From positions 124,001 to 188,000 of the forward strand of contig CAKKTI010000004.1 of assembly GCA_920105805.1 (NCBI GenBank): a DNA stretch of 64,000 bases. Reading direction: 5' to 3'. The first letter of the stretch is position 1. Every line of letters starts with the position of its first letter. The notes under the pieces were generated by a model. It was not told the origin of the DNA and did no database searches. It worked only from the letters and a program-made list of their open reading frames with translations. Made by a program: the position numbers and the translations under genes. This document shows positions 36,635 through 46,431 of the stretch, piece after piece. This DNA comes from Condylostoma magnum (lineage: Eukaryota > Ciliophora > Heterotrichea > Heterotrichida > Condylostomatidae).

Positions 36635-37936
36635 ATGGAAATTAGTAGATCTAATAAAATAATTAATTCTATTCCCAAACCTTTAGGAATTGCATTAACT
36701 GGCATAGGAGCAGTTTTACTGGGCTAAGCTTTGCTTAAAGGTATAAGAATAGCTTATAAATATTGTCTAAGATCTCAACTTCCTTTAATTAAAAGATATG
36801 GCATTGATTCATGGGCAGTGATTGCAAATTGTTGTAGTATAATAGGCAGAGCCAGTGCAAAATCGTTAGCTTAAGCTGGATTTAATCTTTTCATTGTTGA
36901 TATAAAGGATACAATCTTTGAGTTATCCGGAGAGTTAAAAGCCTTATACAATGTTTAGGTTGTAGCTATAAGAAACAATTTAATAGATGAATTTCCAATT
37001 GTTATGAAGAAGATTGGGAATTCTGATGTATCCTTAATAATCTACGACGCAATGCAAATAGAAATGAAAAGAATAGAAGATATAAAATACGACAGATTTG
37101 ACTATTTAATATCCACCTAAGTTGAATTTCCAGTCTAACTAATACAAACTTTTGTAAAAAGATTCTAATAAAGGCAAAAGAGATCAGGGGTAATAATACT
37201 AGGCTCAGCTCTTTCATAAATTTACTCACCTTATTTTTCCGTAAGTTCAGCAGTTCATGGCTATCTAAAAAGTTTTTCCAAAAGCCTAGCTACAGAACTG
37301 TAAGAAAAAACTGATGTACTGTATGTCGAGTCGGGATTAGTAGCCAAGGAAAAAGGAAAGTACATAGGCAATGCATAAGATTGTGTCAACGGCTTTCTAA
37401 AAGACTTAGGTAGATATTGCGTGTCAAATGGATCCTGATAACACAGCTTTTAGTATAATGTAATAGACTAAAAGAAACTTGGAAGGGAATTTGGAGTTAA
37501 TTTTATAGGAATTAAAACTAATCAAAGTTATCAGCCAAATAATGACAATTCTTTCATGGTTTCTTAGGAATCTGATATAAGATATAAAGAGGAGGAAAGC
37601 ATGGATGTATTGTAAACTGAGGTTTTAACTGCAAAACATCCATCTCAAAGGAAAATTAGTAGTAGAACTTTAAACCTTATGTCCAAAAGAATAGAAACCA
37701 GAATGATAAATTTAGAGTTGAAAGGAGATGTTAAGAAAAGCTAGAAAAATGACATAAAGGCTTTTAGTAAAAGCTGGATAATGAAGTAGAGGCGTAAAAT
37801 TAGTCAAAGTGCCAAAAAATATACTTCTTAGCCGAAATTAGAGAAGATTAGAGAGATAAAATTAGAGATAGAAATGGGGAAGAGTTTGGTCAAGCAAGCT
37901 TTGGCTAGTATGAATGCGAATTAGATTAAGTTTTAA
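36635..37936 (+). CDS. Short-chain dehydrogenase-fold protein, 17-beta-HSD/ketoacyl reductase-like, catalytically degenerate
   Basis: 433 residues: an N-terminal hydrophobic segment (L-T-G-I-G-A-V-L-L-G), an SDR-like Rossmann domain, and a basic helical C-terminal extension of about 150 residues. The topology (membrane anchor, then R-Y-G-I-D-S-W-A-V-I) matches HSD17B12-type reductases of the ER. The cofactor motif T-G-x-x-x-G-I-G is changed to A-N-C-C-S-I-I-G. Where Y-x-x-x-K should stand, the sequence reads S-S-A-V-H, so both catalytic residues are missing. It is probably a pseudo-enzyme. The stop is TAA 37934-37936 or TAG 37922-37924; the GLTP-like gene on the other strand ends in the same few bases. 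Confidence 0.72.
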
Positions 37937-38516
37937 TTAATAAAATTTCTAGTTTTGTTACGATTTCTTGTAAGCAAAAACTTAAAGCTTAGACCATCTC
38001 TAAGCAAATTTCATCAGGAATATTCTTAAAAAAGATGTTGTTGTAATCTTATATTGTCTTTATATTCTGTAATATCTAATTTGCTGAAAATTTAGAGATA
38101 CTATCTGTTAAACTTATGTGCTATTCTAGATGTTATGTGTATGCTTACTGTAAAGATTACTAATAGTTTTAAGGGGCTTAATCGTATTGTATTAAGGCTG
38201 CATTGATAAATACCAGCATCTTGTAGAAGTATGAGATCTAGCTAGTTGCTGATTATAATCTTGAATTAGTTTCTTAGCTTTTTTCAGTTTATATTATAGT
38301 GTTTAAGGAGTTATTTGTGTGATTTTGTAGATTTCTTTTAAAGGAATTAAGCTTATTTTGTATGGTTTATAAAATTGGAGTTATTGGAGGTCCTAAAAGA
38401 GGAATAAATAATACTATTTCTTCTATCATGCCTGAAAAATGTAAATGATTCATATTATCAGCGTTATTATAACACTGCTGAGTAAGTTCAAATAATCTGT
38501 TGAAATTAGGTTCCAT
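37926..38516 (-). CDS. Glycolipid transfer protein (GLTP)-fold protein
   Basis: About 196 residues (206 if the in-frame ATG at 38546 is used), close to human GLTP (209). All-helical pattern matches include F-S-G-M-I-E-E-I-V-L-F-I-P-L-L-G, then E-K-S-Q, then F-Y-K-M-L-V-F-I, and the C-terminal D-E-I-C-L-E-M-V (GLTP E-E-E-C-L-E-K-I). The last match extends past TAA 37989, so that TAA is glutamine and the stop is TAA 37926-37928, touching the SDR gene. The GLTP sugar-contacting Asp and Trp are not obviously kept, so lipid specificity may differ. The family shuttles sphingolipids between membranes. Confidence 0.6.
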
Positions 38517-38788
38517 TTTTTATATTCTATAAAAGTTACCAAACATCAACTCAGTTTAAAGTAAAAAGTCTTGTATAAAACTAAGCATTTTATAAATCTC
38601 TACTCAATACTTGAATTACATAGGCATTGAATACTAAAAAAGGATTTGCACCTTCTAATTAGTAATAAAAGCTATAATTAAATCTAAATTATTCCTCTTG
38701 TATTGAATATCTACACTTCTTATAGACAGATCAACTGAATAGACTTATCTTAAGTTCCTAAAAACCTATAGTTTATATTACACAAAAA
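38517..38788. other. Divergent spacer
   Basis: About 270 AT-rich nt between two genes that read outward (GLTP-like on minus, zinc-finger protein on plus). It presumably holds both promoters. No specific motif seen. Confidence 0.4.
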
Positions 38789-39790
38789 ATGGTAGAACGA
38801 TTAGCATGGAAAGCTCTTTAATGCATTGGCTGTGATAAACAATACAATAATTCTGATAACACAGCAAAGATCCTAAAATGTGACCACACATTATGCTCCT
38901 CATGCTGCAAATCATCTAATAGTTAAGGCATTCATTGCAAAACCTGCGACTAATTTGATTAAAGGAATTTTGACTCGTTAATAGACTCAGAAGAAATACT
39001 AAGTCTTTAATAATTTCTGAACTAAGATGATGATACAGACGAAATTTCAATACAGCCAATAACAGCAGCAGTCCCTAGTTAACTTCTGAATATTGGAAAC
39101 TTTTTTACTAATCCCAACAGTAGCTAAGGCTATTACTACCAAGTTAACAGTCATGATCATCCTTTATAACGCTATAGAAATCAAAACGCCTGAACATGCG
39201 ATGGGGCAATGCTTCCAGGAGGATGTAAGAGTAATTATACAGGTTATGGTTAAACTTAAGGAAAAGATGCATATAGGTGCTCGGATTGCTAATTCAATTT
39301 CTGTATCAAATGTACTGCCACTGATCTATAAAGGGTCTGTGCACAGAAGACAATGCAAGCTGCAGTATAAGTCCGTATTCATGAGCACCCTTTAAAGCTC
39401 CATGATAGACAGTCTAACTGGGGTTGTGATGGAAGAAGATATCCTGAAGGTTGCTAGTCCTAAAATACTACTAATTTAAAAGAAAGGTGAAGATGCCAGA
39501 ATTGCGACTTTGACTTGTGCAGGCCTTGTCTTGAACTGCATAGAGACTACGCGAGCCCTATTAGTGGAGCTAATTTTGAAGTAGAAATAAAGCTGTCTAT
39601 TCATGAACATTTGCTTAAGCGGGCTAGATAGGGTTAACGCTGGAGGTGTGATGGAGATAGGACAAAAGGATGCCAAGGAGAGTATAAGGACAATTTTGAA
39701 GTTTCTTAAGGAATGCCATCATGGGCATGCATCAGATGCAATGTGGACTTTTGTATTAAGTGCTGTGTGGATGACTTAATTCATAATTAG
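38789..39790 (+). CDS. RING-like plus triple C1-like (DC1/ZZ-type) zinc-finger protein
   Basis: 333 residues. The N-terminal finger has C-I-G-C, C-D-H-T-L-C-S-S-C and C-K-T-C, a RING-like cross-brace. Three repeats of a C1-like unit follow (H-x-L...W-x-C-D-G...G-C...C-x-x-C-x-F-x-x-C-x-x-C), at about residues 125-190, 205-265 and 270-325. One repeat Trp is TGA-encoded. DC1/C1-like fingers bind zinc and often lipids or proteins; with a RING-like module a ubiquitin-ligase role is possible but unproven. It starts at ATG 38789 and stops at TAG 39788-39790, with TAA two codons on. Confidence 0.78.
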
Positions 39791-39878
39791 TTTTAATTTA
39801 TATTCAAAGGTTGTTTTCATTGTTCTGTAGGAATTTATATAGTAATGTCGTATGTTTGCAATACCGCTTATAATATAA

Positions 39879-40322
39879 ATGTCATATAATCTACCTACAG
39901 CTTAACCAAATAAGAATTTAATTGAAATTGGAGATTTAATTAATGGCTTTGAGGGAGAAGAATACTCAAAATTTGCATAAGACTACAAAAGAATGAGAGA
40001 AGAATCCTTGCTTCAAAGCGGGGATATAAAATCAATATACGATCATATAAACATATTTATCAAATAGAATCCTTGCACAAATAAAAGAAGAGATAAAAAG
40101 AGGACTAACTTTCAGTTGATTTTTGAAGAAAACCATTTTCATAGCTAATATCCACATTAAGGTCCTGATCACCCAAGTATAGCAAGAGACTCAAAATAAC
40201 CTTGAAATATGAATCCTGGAAGACTTTTCATACCAAAGCATGTTGAAAATAGAATGAGAGAAATTCAGTATGGATCTACTAATCCTAGTACTTAGCATTT
40301 TATTAAAAATTGTGTATCTTGA
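39879..40322 (+). CDS. Small soluble protein of unknown function
   Basis: 147 residues, with N-terminal acidic helix (E-G-E-E-Y-S-K-F), a basic patch (K-R-R-D-K-K-R) and a C-terminal His/Pro/Asn-rich segment (H-F-H-S-Q-Y-P-H-Q-G-P-D-H-P). It has no membrane segment or signal peptide. TGA codes Trp inside (Q-P-W-N) and TGA 40320-40322 is taken as the stop. The following 171 nt to the next ATG hold nothing recognisable. The short Pro/Asn motifs recall axonemal inner proteins, but I have no firm match. Confidence 0.55.
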
Positions 40323-40493
40323 ATCTTTATAGATTATGTGTTTATAAGCTAACATCGCAGCCTGTAGGAAGATGTATATATTAAGTTGTTAGTTCGAGGA
40401 TATTATTGTAAATACATTGTGTTTTCTGATAAAAATTAGGGCATGTTAATTAATTGATAATTACTCAAAATATGCAATTTACATAAAATAAAT

Positions 40494-41312
40494 ATGAGTA
40501 GAAAAGTATATTAAGAGACAGCATAATAAGAGCATAACACAGATGAGACGTAAAGATAGGACTAATATCAATTAAATTATGACTTTATTGATATACTGAA
40601 GGGAAAAGATATTGAGGATTAAAAAATCATAGACACAAAAAGGAAATTTTTAATAAAGGTATTTTTACTATATACTCTAATACTGATATCAAACTTTGCT
40701 TCTATACTTTTTGTATATTTAGACCAGAACTTTAATGATGTAATTTAAGACAGCTTTTATTCTGTTTTGTTTATAGGTCTATTATCACTTGTTATCCTAG
40801 GGTGTATATTGGTATGCAAGAAATGAACTCGTTTGTATCCAGTAAACATAGTTTTATAGTTTTTACTAGTAAGTTATACGAAGTTATTATGCTCATCCTA
40901 TTTAATTGCTTATCTGTCCGCTGTAACAGATTCCTTTAGTACACTTATCTTATTTGCAATGTGTGCTGGTATATCATTTTCTCTAATGATTTATTGCTTG
41001 TTCTCAAAATAACAATTTACAACACTTAAAGGATTTATTGTAGGAATTATAACCTCAACTATTTTATTCTTTTTAACATTTGCTATAGCACTTGATTAAA
41101 TCTTGACAATGATGGTGTTTTTGATAATGACTATACTATTCACATTGTTTTTAGTTATAGATATACAAATGATGGCTTTTGGAAGTCATGGCTTAACTGA
41201 AAAAGACTATGTACTGGCCTCTAGTCTGCTTTATATAGTAATTTTTAGTCAGGACTTCTTAATGCTGTTTTTCTATCTAGTGATTTGTTTAGCAAAAAGC
41301 GTAAAAGATTAG
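40494..41312 (+). CDS. Bax inhibitor-1/Lifeguard (TMBIM) family membrane protein
   Basis: 272 residues. A charged, Q-rich cytosolic N-terminus of about 55 residues precedes seven hydrophobic helices. The C-terminal part has the family look: L-V-I-D-I-Q-M-M, then E-K-D-Y-V-L-A-S-S-L-L-Y-I-V, matching the di-aspartyl and C-terminal helix region of TMBIM proteins. These act as Ca2+-leak channels and cell-death modulators of ER or Golgi membranes. It ends at TAG 41310-41312, 87 nt from the end of the convergent glycoprotein gene. Confidence 0.8.
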
Positions 41313-41399
41313 TTATATATTTACCTAAACATTATTAATTACTACACATAAACACTGTTGTACTTCTGATACTAAATCTAAAATCACTTTATTTTACTT

Positions 41400-42509
41400 T
41401 TATTCGAATAATTTTCACCTCTAAACACAGTTTTCCATTCCTCTTCCCAGTTTAATATTTTTCATAATATTTACTCTGTATAAAACATGTAGATTTTATA
41501 TAATCAGCCTTATTTCCTGATAAAACTCTGCTACAATTGCCTATGCGCTTCCTTCAGCTAAGAACGACTGTGTCCTCTAATGCCTTGTTTTTTACATTTT
41601 TAACTACTAAACTAACTAGATACTTTTAATCTCACTATAAGGTGTAAGTCTTTCAATCATAGACCTCTTTACTTTCCTTTGCCCTCTATTTCTCTTGACA
41701 GCTACATAAATTCCGTAAATAATTCCAATAGCTACTACAAAGTTGAAAATAATCCAGAAATAAGATCCTGATTCCTCCTCTTAGCAAAACATTTACATAC
41801 ATGTTTCCATACACTTTTGATCAGAACAAAATGACTCACATTTTCCTGTACAAGAATTTGCGATATTACTAATTGCCTCTTAGCTCGCTTCATTTTCCTG
41901 TATTTGAACAGTATTTACAAAGTCAGTATCATCAGGGTAGTAAATATGATCCACAAATCCTGTATATCCAATAGCAGTATCATTACCATCCTTGCCATAA
42001 TACGCATCAACCCCTCCATAAACTCCATGATGATTTGTGTCTAAGCTTTCCTCATAGCTTACATACCCTCCATTTCTATTAACATCCTAATACAAAGAAC
42101 TCTCATGCTCTACAACAACATTTTTCCCAGGGATAGTTAGGACTTCACTAGACTCATATCCTTATTGGTATCCCATATACTCATGCTCAAAAGTACCGTC
42201 CCAGGTAGAGTTATTAGTGGTCCAGGTTAATTCTTAGCTGTGGCCTCCGTATAATTAGGGCTGGTCTTTTTGGGTTAAAGTGAAATCAGTTCCTTCGGTT
42301 TAGGCATTGTCAACGCTGAAAGTAGTATATCCTGACTCATTCTGACCAGTTACTGTGTAGTTTTAATCTGGCCCTGGAACAAAGTAGCTCTCAGGGGTAG
42401 AATTAGTTCCTCTATCTATTATCACTCTATAATTTTCCTATCTATCATTCATTAGATTGCTCACGACCTCTGAGCTCGCTAGCACAAACAGTGTAGAAAT
42501 TATACTCAT
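41400..42509 (-). CDS. Type I membrane glycoprotein, cysteine-rich, function unknown
   Basis: 369 residues. A short signal peptide (M-S-I-I-S-T-L-F-V-L-A-S-S) starts the protein. The lumenal/extracellular region of about 240 residues is Gly/Tyr/Asp-rich, with several N-glycosylation sequons (N-S-T, N-Y-T, N-E-S, N-D-T). A compact Cys cluster follows (C-T-G-K-C-E-S-F-C, then C-M-E-T-C). Next comes one transmembrane helix (F-V-V-A-I-G-I-I-Y-G-I-Y) and a basic cytosolic tail of about 90 residues. No family recognised; a surface receptor or adhesion role is possible. Its ATG is only 11 nt from the ATG of the divergent VOC gene. Confidence 0.7.
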
Positions 42510-42520
42510 TTTATTATTAT
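42510..42520. promoter_or_regulatory. 11-nt gap between two divergent start codons
   Basis: Minus-strand ATG at 42509-42507 and plus-strand ATG at 42521 leave 11 nt (mostly t/a). Either the two 5' UTRs overlap the opposite coding region, or the mRNAs are nearly leaderless. No motif can be assigned. Confidence 0.5.
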
Positions 42521-42955
42521 ATGTCGGTAAAAATTAACTAAGTAATTATAGCTACTCGATAATTATAGAAATCACTGCCTTTTTATACAGAAGCTTTGGC
42601 ATTAAGAGCTGTTAATCTGTCAAAAGAGTTTGCTGAGTTGAGAGATGTGTCTGGGTTTAGGATTATTTTAAGATAAGTTCATAGTCTTAGTTTGGCAACT
42701 ACTGGATTTAGTCCTATGATTGGAATTGAAGTGGAGAATGTAGAGCATGTATTAAAAAGTTTAGTTAAGTATGGGGCTGTATTGGACGGAGAGGTCGAGT
42801 AAGTTAACGATTAGAAAATGGCATGTGTTATGTCTCCGGATGGACATATGTTAGCACTTTTTGGGAAAAAGGAAGTTGAGGAAGAAGTGTAAGAAGATGA
42901 ATTGGATGAAGTTGACATAGAAATTAAAAGATTATTAGAGAGAATAAAAGTTTAA
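42521..42955 (+). CDS. VOC (glyoxalase/dioxygenase-fold) superfamily protein
   Basis: 144 residues. The first strand-helix (I-N-Q-V-I-I-A-T-R-Q-L-Q-K-S-L-P-F-Y-T-E-A-L) is typical of the glyoxalase/VOC fold and fixes the start at ATG 42521. A second module contains I-G-I-E-V-E-N-V-E and S-P-D-G-H-M-L-A-L-F-G. An acidic helical tail ends the protein. Most VOC members are metal enzymes (glyoxalase I, dioxygenases) or antibiotic-binding proteins; the metal ligands are not clear, so the reaction is unknown. It stops at TAA 42953-42955, 43 nt before the nucleoporin stop. Confidence 0.7.
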
Positions 42956-42998
42956 TTTATTGTATGTATTTGTTTAGTGTTGTTTATTAGTACTAATG

Positions 42999-44504
42999 TT
43001 AATTATTAAGAGATAAATAGCTTCTTCCAGTCACTAAATTTCCATTCTTTTATCTTCTGTAACTATAAACATGAGGTGTTGATAATTATCGCTTATATGT
43101 TGTTCTAATATCATCATCTGTTTTAAAGTTCAGAAAGTTATCTTCAAGTTACACTTCTTCAATATTCTATTTCTTGAATACCTTTAAAAACTTTTAATGA
43201 ACTTTATGAATCATTGCAGAAACTACTATAATTAAATCTTACATATTTTCTAGTGCACTCTTTATTGAATATCCGCAATAGGGTGTGTCTTAGTTAGAGT
43301 TAATTAGTTCTAATTCTTTTATTAGTTAAATTAAAGCATCTAATTTTAAGTCCCAGAAAGTTAAGCTTTGTTTCAAGAATTGCGATTTGTACTAAACAGA
43401 GTTGATGGCTTATCCTGAGCATAAAGAATCATAAATATGGAAGAATTCTCTAACTGCTCTTATAGCAATTGCTTGGTAATCTTTTATCAGTGATATTGAT
43501 TTCATAGTTCTTTACTATTGACTAAGAACCTTTTATTAAACGTGTCTTAGGGATTATATATTACTTGAATAATCTTATGTATGAATTTTTACATTTGATA
43601 AAATTTCATATGCACTATCAAGATCTTCAAAATCCTTTTAAATTTTGGTTTGAATTGTAATTATAGCTTGTTGGTATTAACTAGGAAGAGTATCAACTTT
43701 CTTTGTAAAGAACTCTACAGGGTTAAAGTATTCATATGGCATATTCTAAGTTTGTTGATTCTATTGTCCTATTCCAGTTTATCTAGCTCCAAATAGACCT
43801 CCTGCATTTGTTTAACCTCCGAGTAATCCTCCACCTGTAGCCGCTTAACCTCCTGTAAATAATCCTCCACCTGTATTTGTTTAGCCTGCTCCGAATAATC
43901 CTCCGCCTGTATTTGTTTAACCTGCTCCGAATAACCCTCCACCTGTATTTGGCTAACCTCCTGTTTAACCCCCTGTAAATAATCCACCACCTGTATTTGT
44001 TTAGCCTGCTGCAAATAATCCTCCACCTGTATTTGTTTAACCTGCTCCAAATAATCCTCCGCCTGTATTTGTTTAACCTGCTCCAAATAATCCTCCACCT
44101 GTAGCTGTTTATCCTCCTGTAAATAATCCTCCACCTGTATTTGGCTAGCCTCCTGTCTAACCTCCGAATAACCCTCCACCTGTCCCAGCTGGTGTTCTAT
44201 TTAAGTTATTAGCACCAAATAATCCTCCTTATTATCCTGTCTGATTAGGACTGTTAATTTAATTTCCAAACAAACCCCCTTGTTACGGAGTTTAAAGGCC
44301 TGGTTATTAGGCATTAGTTTAACCCCCGGGAGTTCCGAACAAACTGGACTGAGTAGTGCCCTATGGTACCGTTCTATTAGCAAAAATTGGGGTTTAATTT
44401 TACATATTATTATTCTAATTAGAAATAGCCCCTTAGTTCGATTTTAAATCAGGAATTTAAGCAGCATCCTCATTAAATCTAACACGCTTTCCTAACTGAT
44501 CCAT
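42999..44504 (-). CDS. GLFG-repeat nucleoporin, Nup54/Nup58/Nup62-like
   Basis: 501 residues. The N-terminal half is a Gly/Gln/Thr-rich FG region with about fifteen G-L-F-G/G-L-F-T/G-L-F-A units, most built on a 12-residue repeat (G-Q-T-N-T-G-G-G-L-F-G-A). The C-terminal half is a coiled-coil region (E-Y-F-N-P-V-E-F-F, R-H-V-Q-Q-K-V-L) like the channel nucleoporins, closest in style to Nup58/Nup54. FG repeats form the permeability barrier of the nuclear pore. Repeat glutamines are TAA/TAG, so the gene looks hopelessly interrupted under the standard code. Start ATG 44504 lies 33 nt after the kinase stops upstream. Confidence 0.85.
43780..44200 (-). repeat. 36-nt tandem repeat encoding the FG region
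   Basis: Tandem units of about 36 nt (12 codons) with small variations, each encoding one GLF-containing repeat of the nucleoporin. Some units are expanded by a G-G-Q-P insertion. Purely coding in nature; copy-number variation between alleles would be expected. Confidence 0.8.
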
Positions 44505-44540
44505 TTATTTTAGTATAAAACACAGTAAACTAATAATCTA

Positions 44541-45311
44541 TTACCTTCTAATAATCTCTAACTTGCTCACTACTTAATTAATATACGGCCTTTGCTTTGG
44601 ATTTTATTTCAGCATTTGTTAAACCAATAATTACAGCTCATCGGGCATCAATGGCTTATTGTTCATTTGGCATGATATGTTAAAAGCCTTTCAAAATGCT
44701 ACTCTGCTTTTCTTGTACATAGTGTAAAGCTTACAGCTTCTGTTTGTTTACATGAAAACGGGTTTTGAGTAAAAAATATTGAGGAAAAGTAACCCAAGTT
44801 AGAAAATATCAGCCCTATAGGACGAGTAAGATTTTTCCGGGTTTTATTGCTCAGGAGCTGCTATCTATAAGTTTGTTTCATTGTGCCTTATAAGCTTTCT
44901 GGTTTAACGCGATTTAGAAAATCCTCTTATGAAAATTTGCTTACAAAGAGATTCTAGTCCAATATTATCTGATTTTATATCTAAATGCGCAATTGGGATA
45001 TTATGTAATCTTTAAATTATTTTTGAGGATTCGTAGCAAAGCCCGATTTTATCCTACAAGCTTAGATTTTAGTATTGAGATAAAATCTGCTGAATAGTTT
45101 CTGGTTAATTAGTAGTAAATTAGAAATTGAGTTCTGGGTCTTTTTGAATTTATTTAGTGTTTAAGTCAGCTTACAATTACTATAGCTCTAGTTATTATTT
45201 GTTAGTAAGCAAAAACTCCTATTCTTCGTTATATGTTGGAACAGGTTCTGAGTAGAATTAGAGTTCCTATTTATCGAATATATTTTGATTTCTCTATATT
45301 TCTTGAAACAT
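44541..45311 (-). CDS. Small degenerate protein kinase-like protein
   Basis: 256 residues. The C-lobe is recognisable: catalytic loop H-L-D-I-K-S-D-N, an A-P-E motif, A-D-I-F-Q-L-G-L-L (helix F), and N-P-K-Q-R-P (kinase subdomain XI Arg). But the expected D-F-G reads R-G-F, and there is no clear glycine loop or V-A-x-K lysine in the short, Q-rich N-lobe. The protein is probably a pseudokinase or binds without ATP. It sits between 14-3-3 and the nucleoporin on the same strand with 32- and 33-nt spacers. It ends in tandem TAA TAG (44543-44538). Confidence 0.7.
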
Positions 45312-45343
45312 ATTTATTATAAGTATATAGAATTAAAATGAAA

Positions 45344-46060
45344 TTATAAGTTAGATGCCCATATTGAAAGATTCTCAGTCAAAATTCTTAAAATTTCTTA
45401 GGCTTTTTCTCTTTTATCGCTTGGTATAGAAAACTCACACTTATTGCATTCTTGTATCACAGACTAAGCCAAAGCACATGCTCTTTGTTTCGATTGCAGA
45501 ATATCATATAAGAAAATAGAATAATTGACTGCTAGGTATAGTCTTTACTCATTCCATGGCTCTAGGTATTATAAGGCTAGTTTTGAAGCAGATTTGTAAG
45601 ATTAAAAGCCATTATTAGATGGCTCTGATCCATATCTGTCTCTGTTTTCAGGCACTAATGCTATATACGAAAAATGCCTGTAAATATCTCCTTATAGTCT
45701 TAGTATAAACACTTTTGTTTCATGGTTTTGTTATTTATAGTTTACCATTATTTTTTCAATCTATTTCAAAGATTCTTCACATATTTGTATTATTTTCTCC
45801 TCCAAATGGCTTCTGTATATTTGTAATGGTAATAATTTAGGGCTTTAAGGTGCTCTTATTTCATTTTACTGTAGAAGATAGATTGGATTTCAAGCTTTTC
45901 TTAGTTTTTATATTGATAATTTGAATACTTAACTTAGCAAATCCTTTATATTATCATCAAGCTAATTTGTATTATCCAGTATATTCATCAACGCATTTCT
46001 TGCTTTATCAAATTCTGAAATTCGTAATAAAGTATAGCAATTTAAAATTTATTTATCCAT
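45344..46060 (-). CDS. 14-3-3 family protein (divergent)
   Basis: 238 residues, family-typical length. Matches include K-V-F-I-L-R-L-Q-G-D-I-Y-R-H (family K-V-F-Y-L-K-M-K-G-D-Y-Y-R-Y), L-A-V-N-Y-S-I-F-L-Y-D-I-L (L-A-L-N-F-S-V-F-Y-Y-E-I) and L-T-E-N-L-S-I-W near the end. The phosphopeptide-binding Arg of Y-R-Y and the groove Asn of L-N-F-S are kept, but the Tyr after Arg is His. 14-3-3 dimers bind phosphorylated clients. It ends at TAA 45344-45346, 32 nt before the kinase ATG. Confidence 0.85.
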
Positions 46061-46431
46061 TTAATTAGTTTAATTGGCTTTTTCCTATTTTAATGTGTAT
46101 GTTTGAAAAGTTATTTATGACAGTTAAAGTATAAAAAGTAGGCTATGTATTCCATATTAGGAAGATTACTCTTACATTGTTCAGCTTACAAATTATACTT
46201 ATGGTATTCTGCATATATTATCCTATAAGCTGTTGATAGTAATATTACTACTTATAATGTTCAGCTAATGATAATATTCACTAACTATAATTATATTTGA
46301 TCCCATAATATCATGGTTTAAAAAGTGCTAAATTATTTCTATATTTAGCCTAATGATGTGTTTAACAAATATAGATTTAATTGAGAGTATTTAGAGTAAA
46401 TAAAAAGATAAAACAAGTAAAATCTATAATA
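46061..46431. other. AT-rich spacer between CDPK and 14-3-3 genes
   Basis: About 370 nt, very AT-rich. No conserved protein or RNA gene seen. It should contain the 14-3-3 promoter and the CDPK 3' UTR. Confidence 0.45.

Noticed and set aside
43769-44179. Minus-strand frame of repeated V-E-D-Y-L units
   Set aside because: It is an out-of-frame shadow of the GLFG nucleoporin, whose real frame contains TAA/TAG as Gln and extends to conserved coiled-coil sequence.
44537-45260. Alternative minus frame over the kinase C-lobe (hydrophobic, W-rich)
   Set aside because: The competing frame contains A-P-E, A-D-I-F-Q-L-G and N-P-K-Q-R-P in proper kinase order; the hydrophobic frame has no conserved motif.
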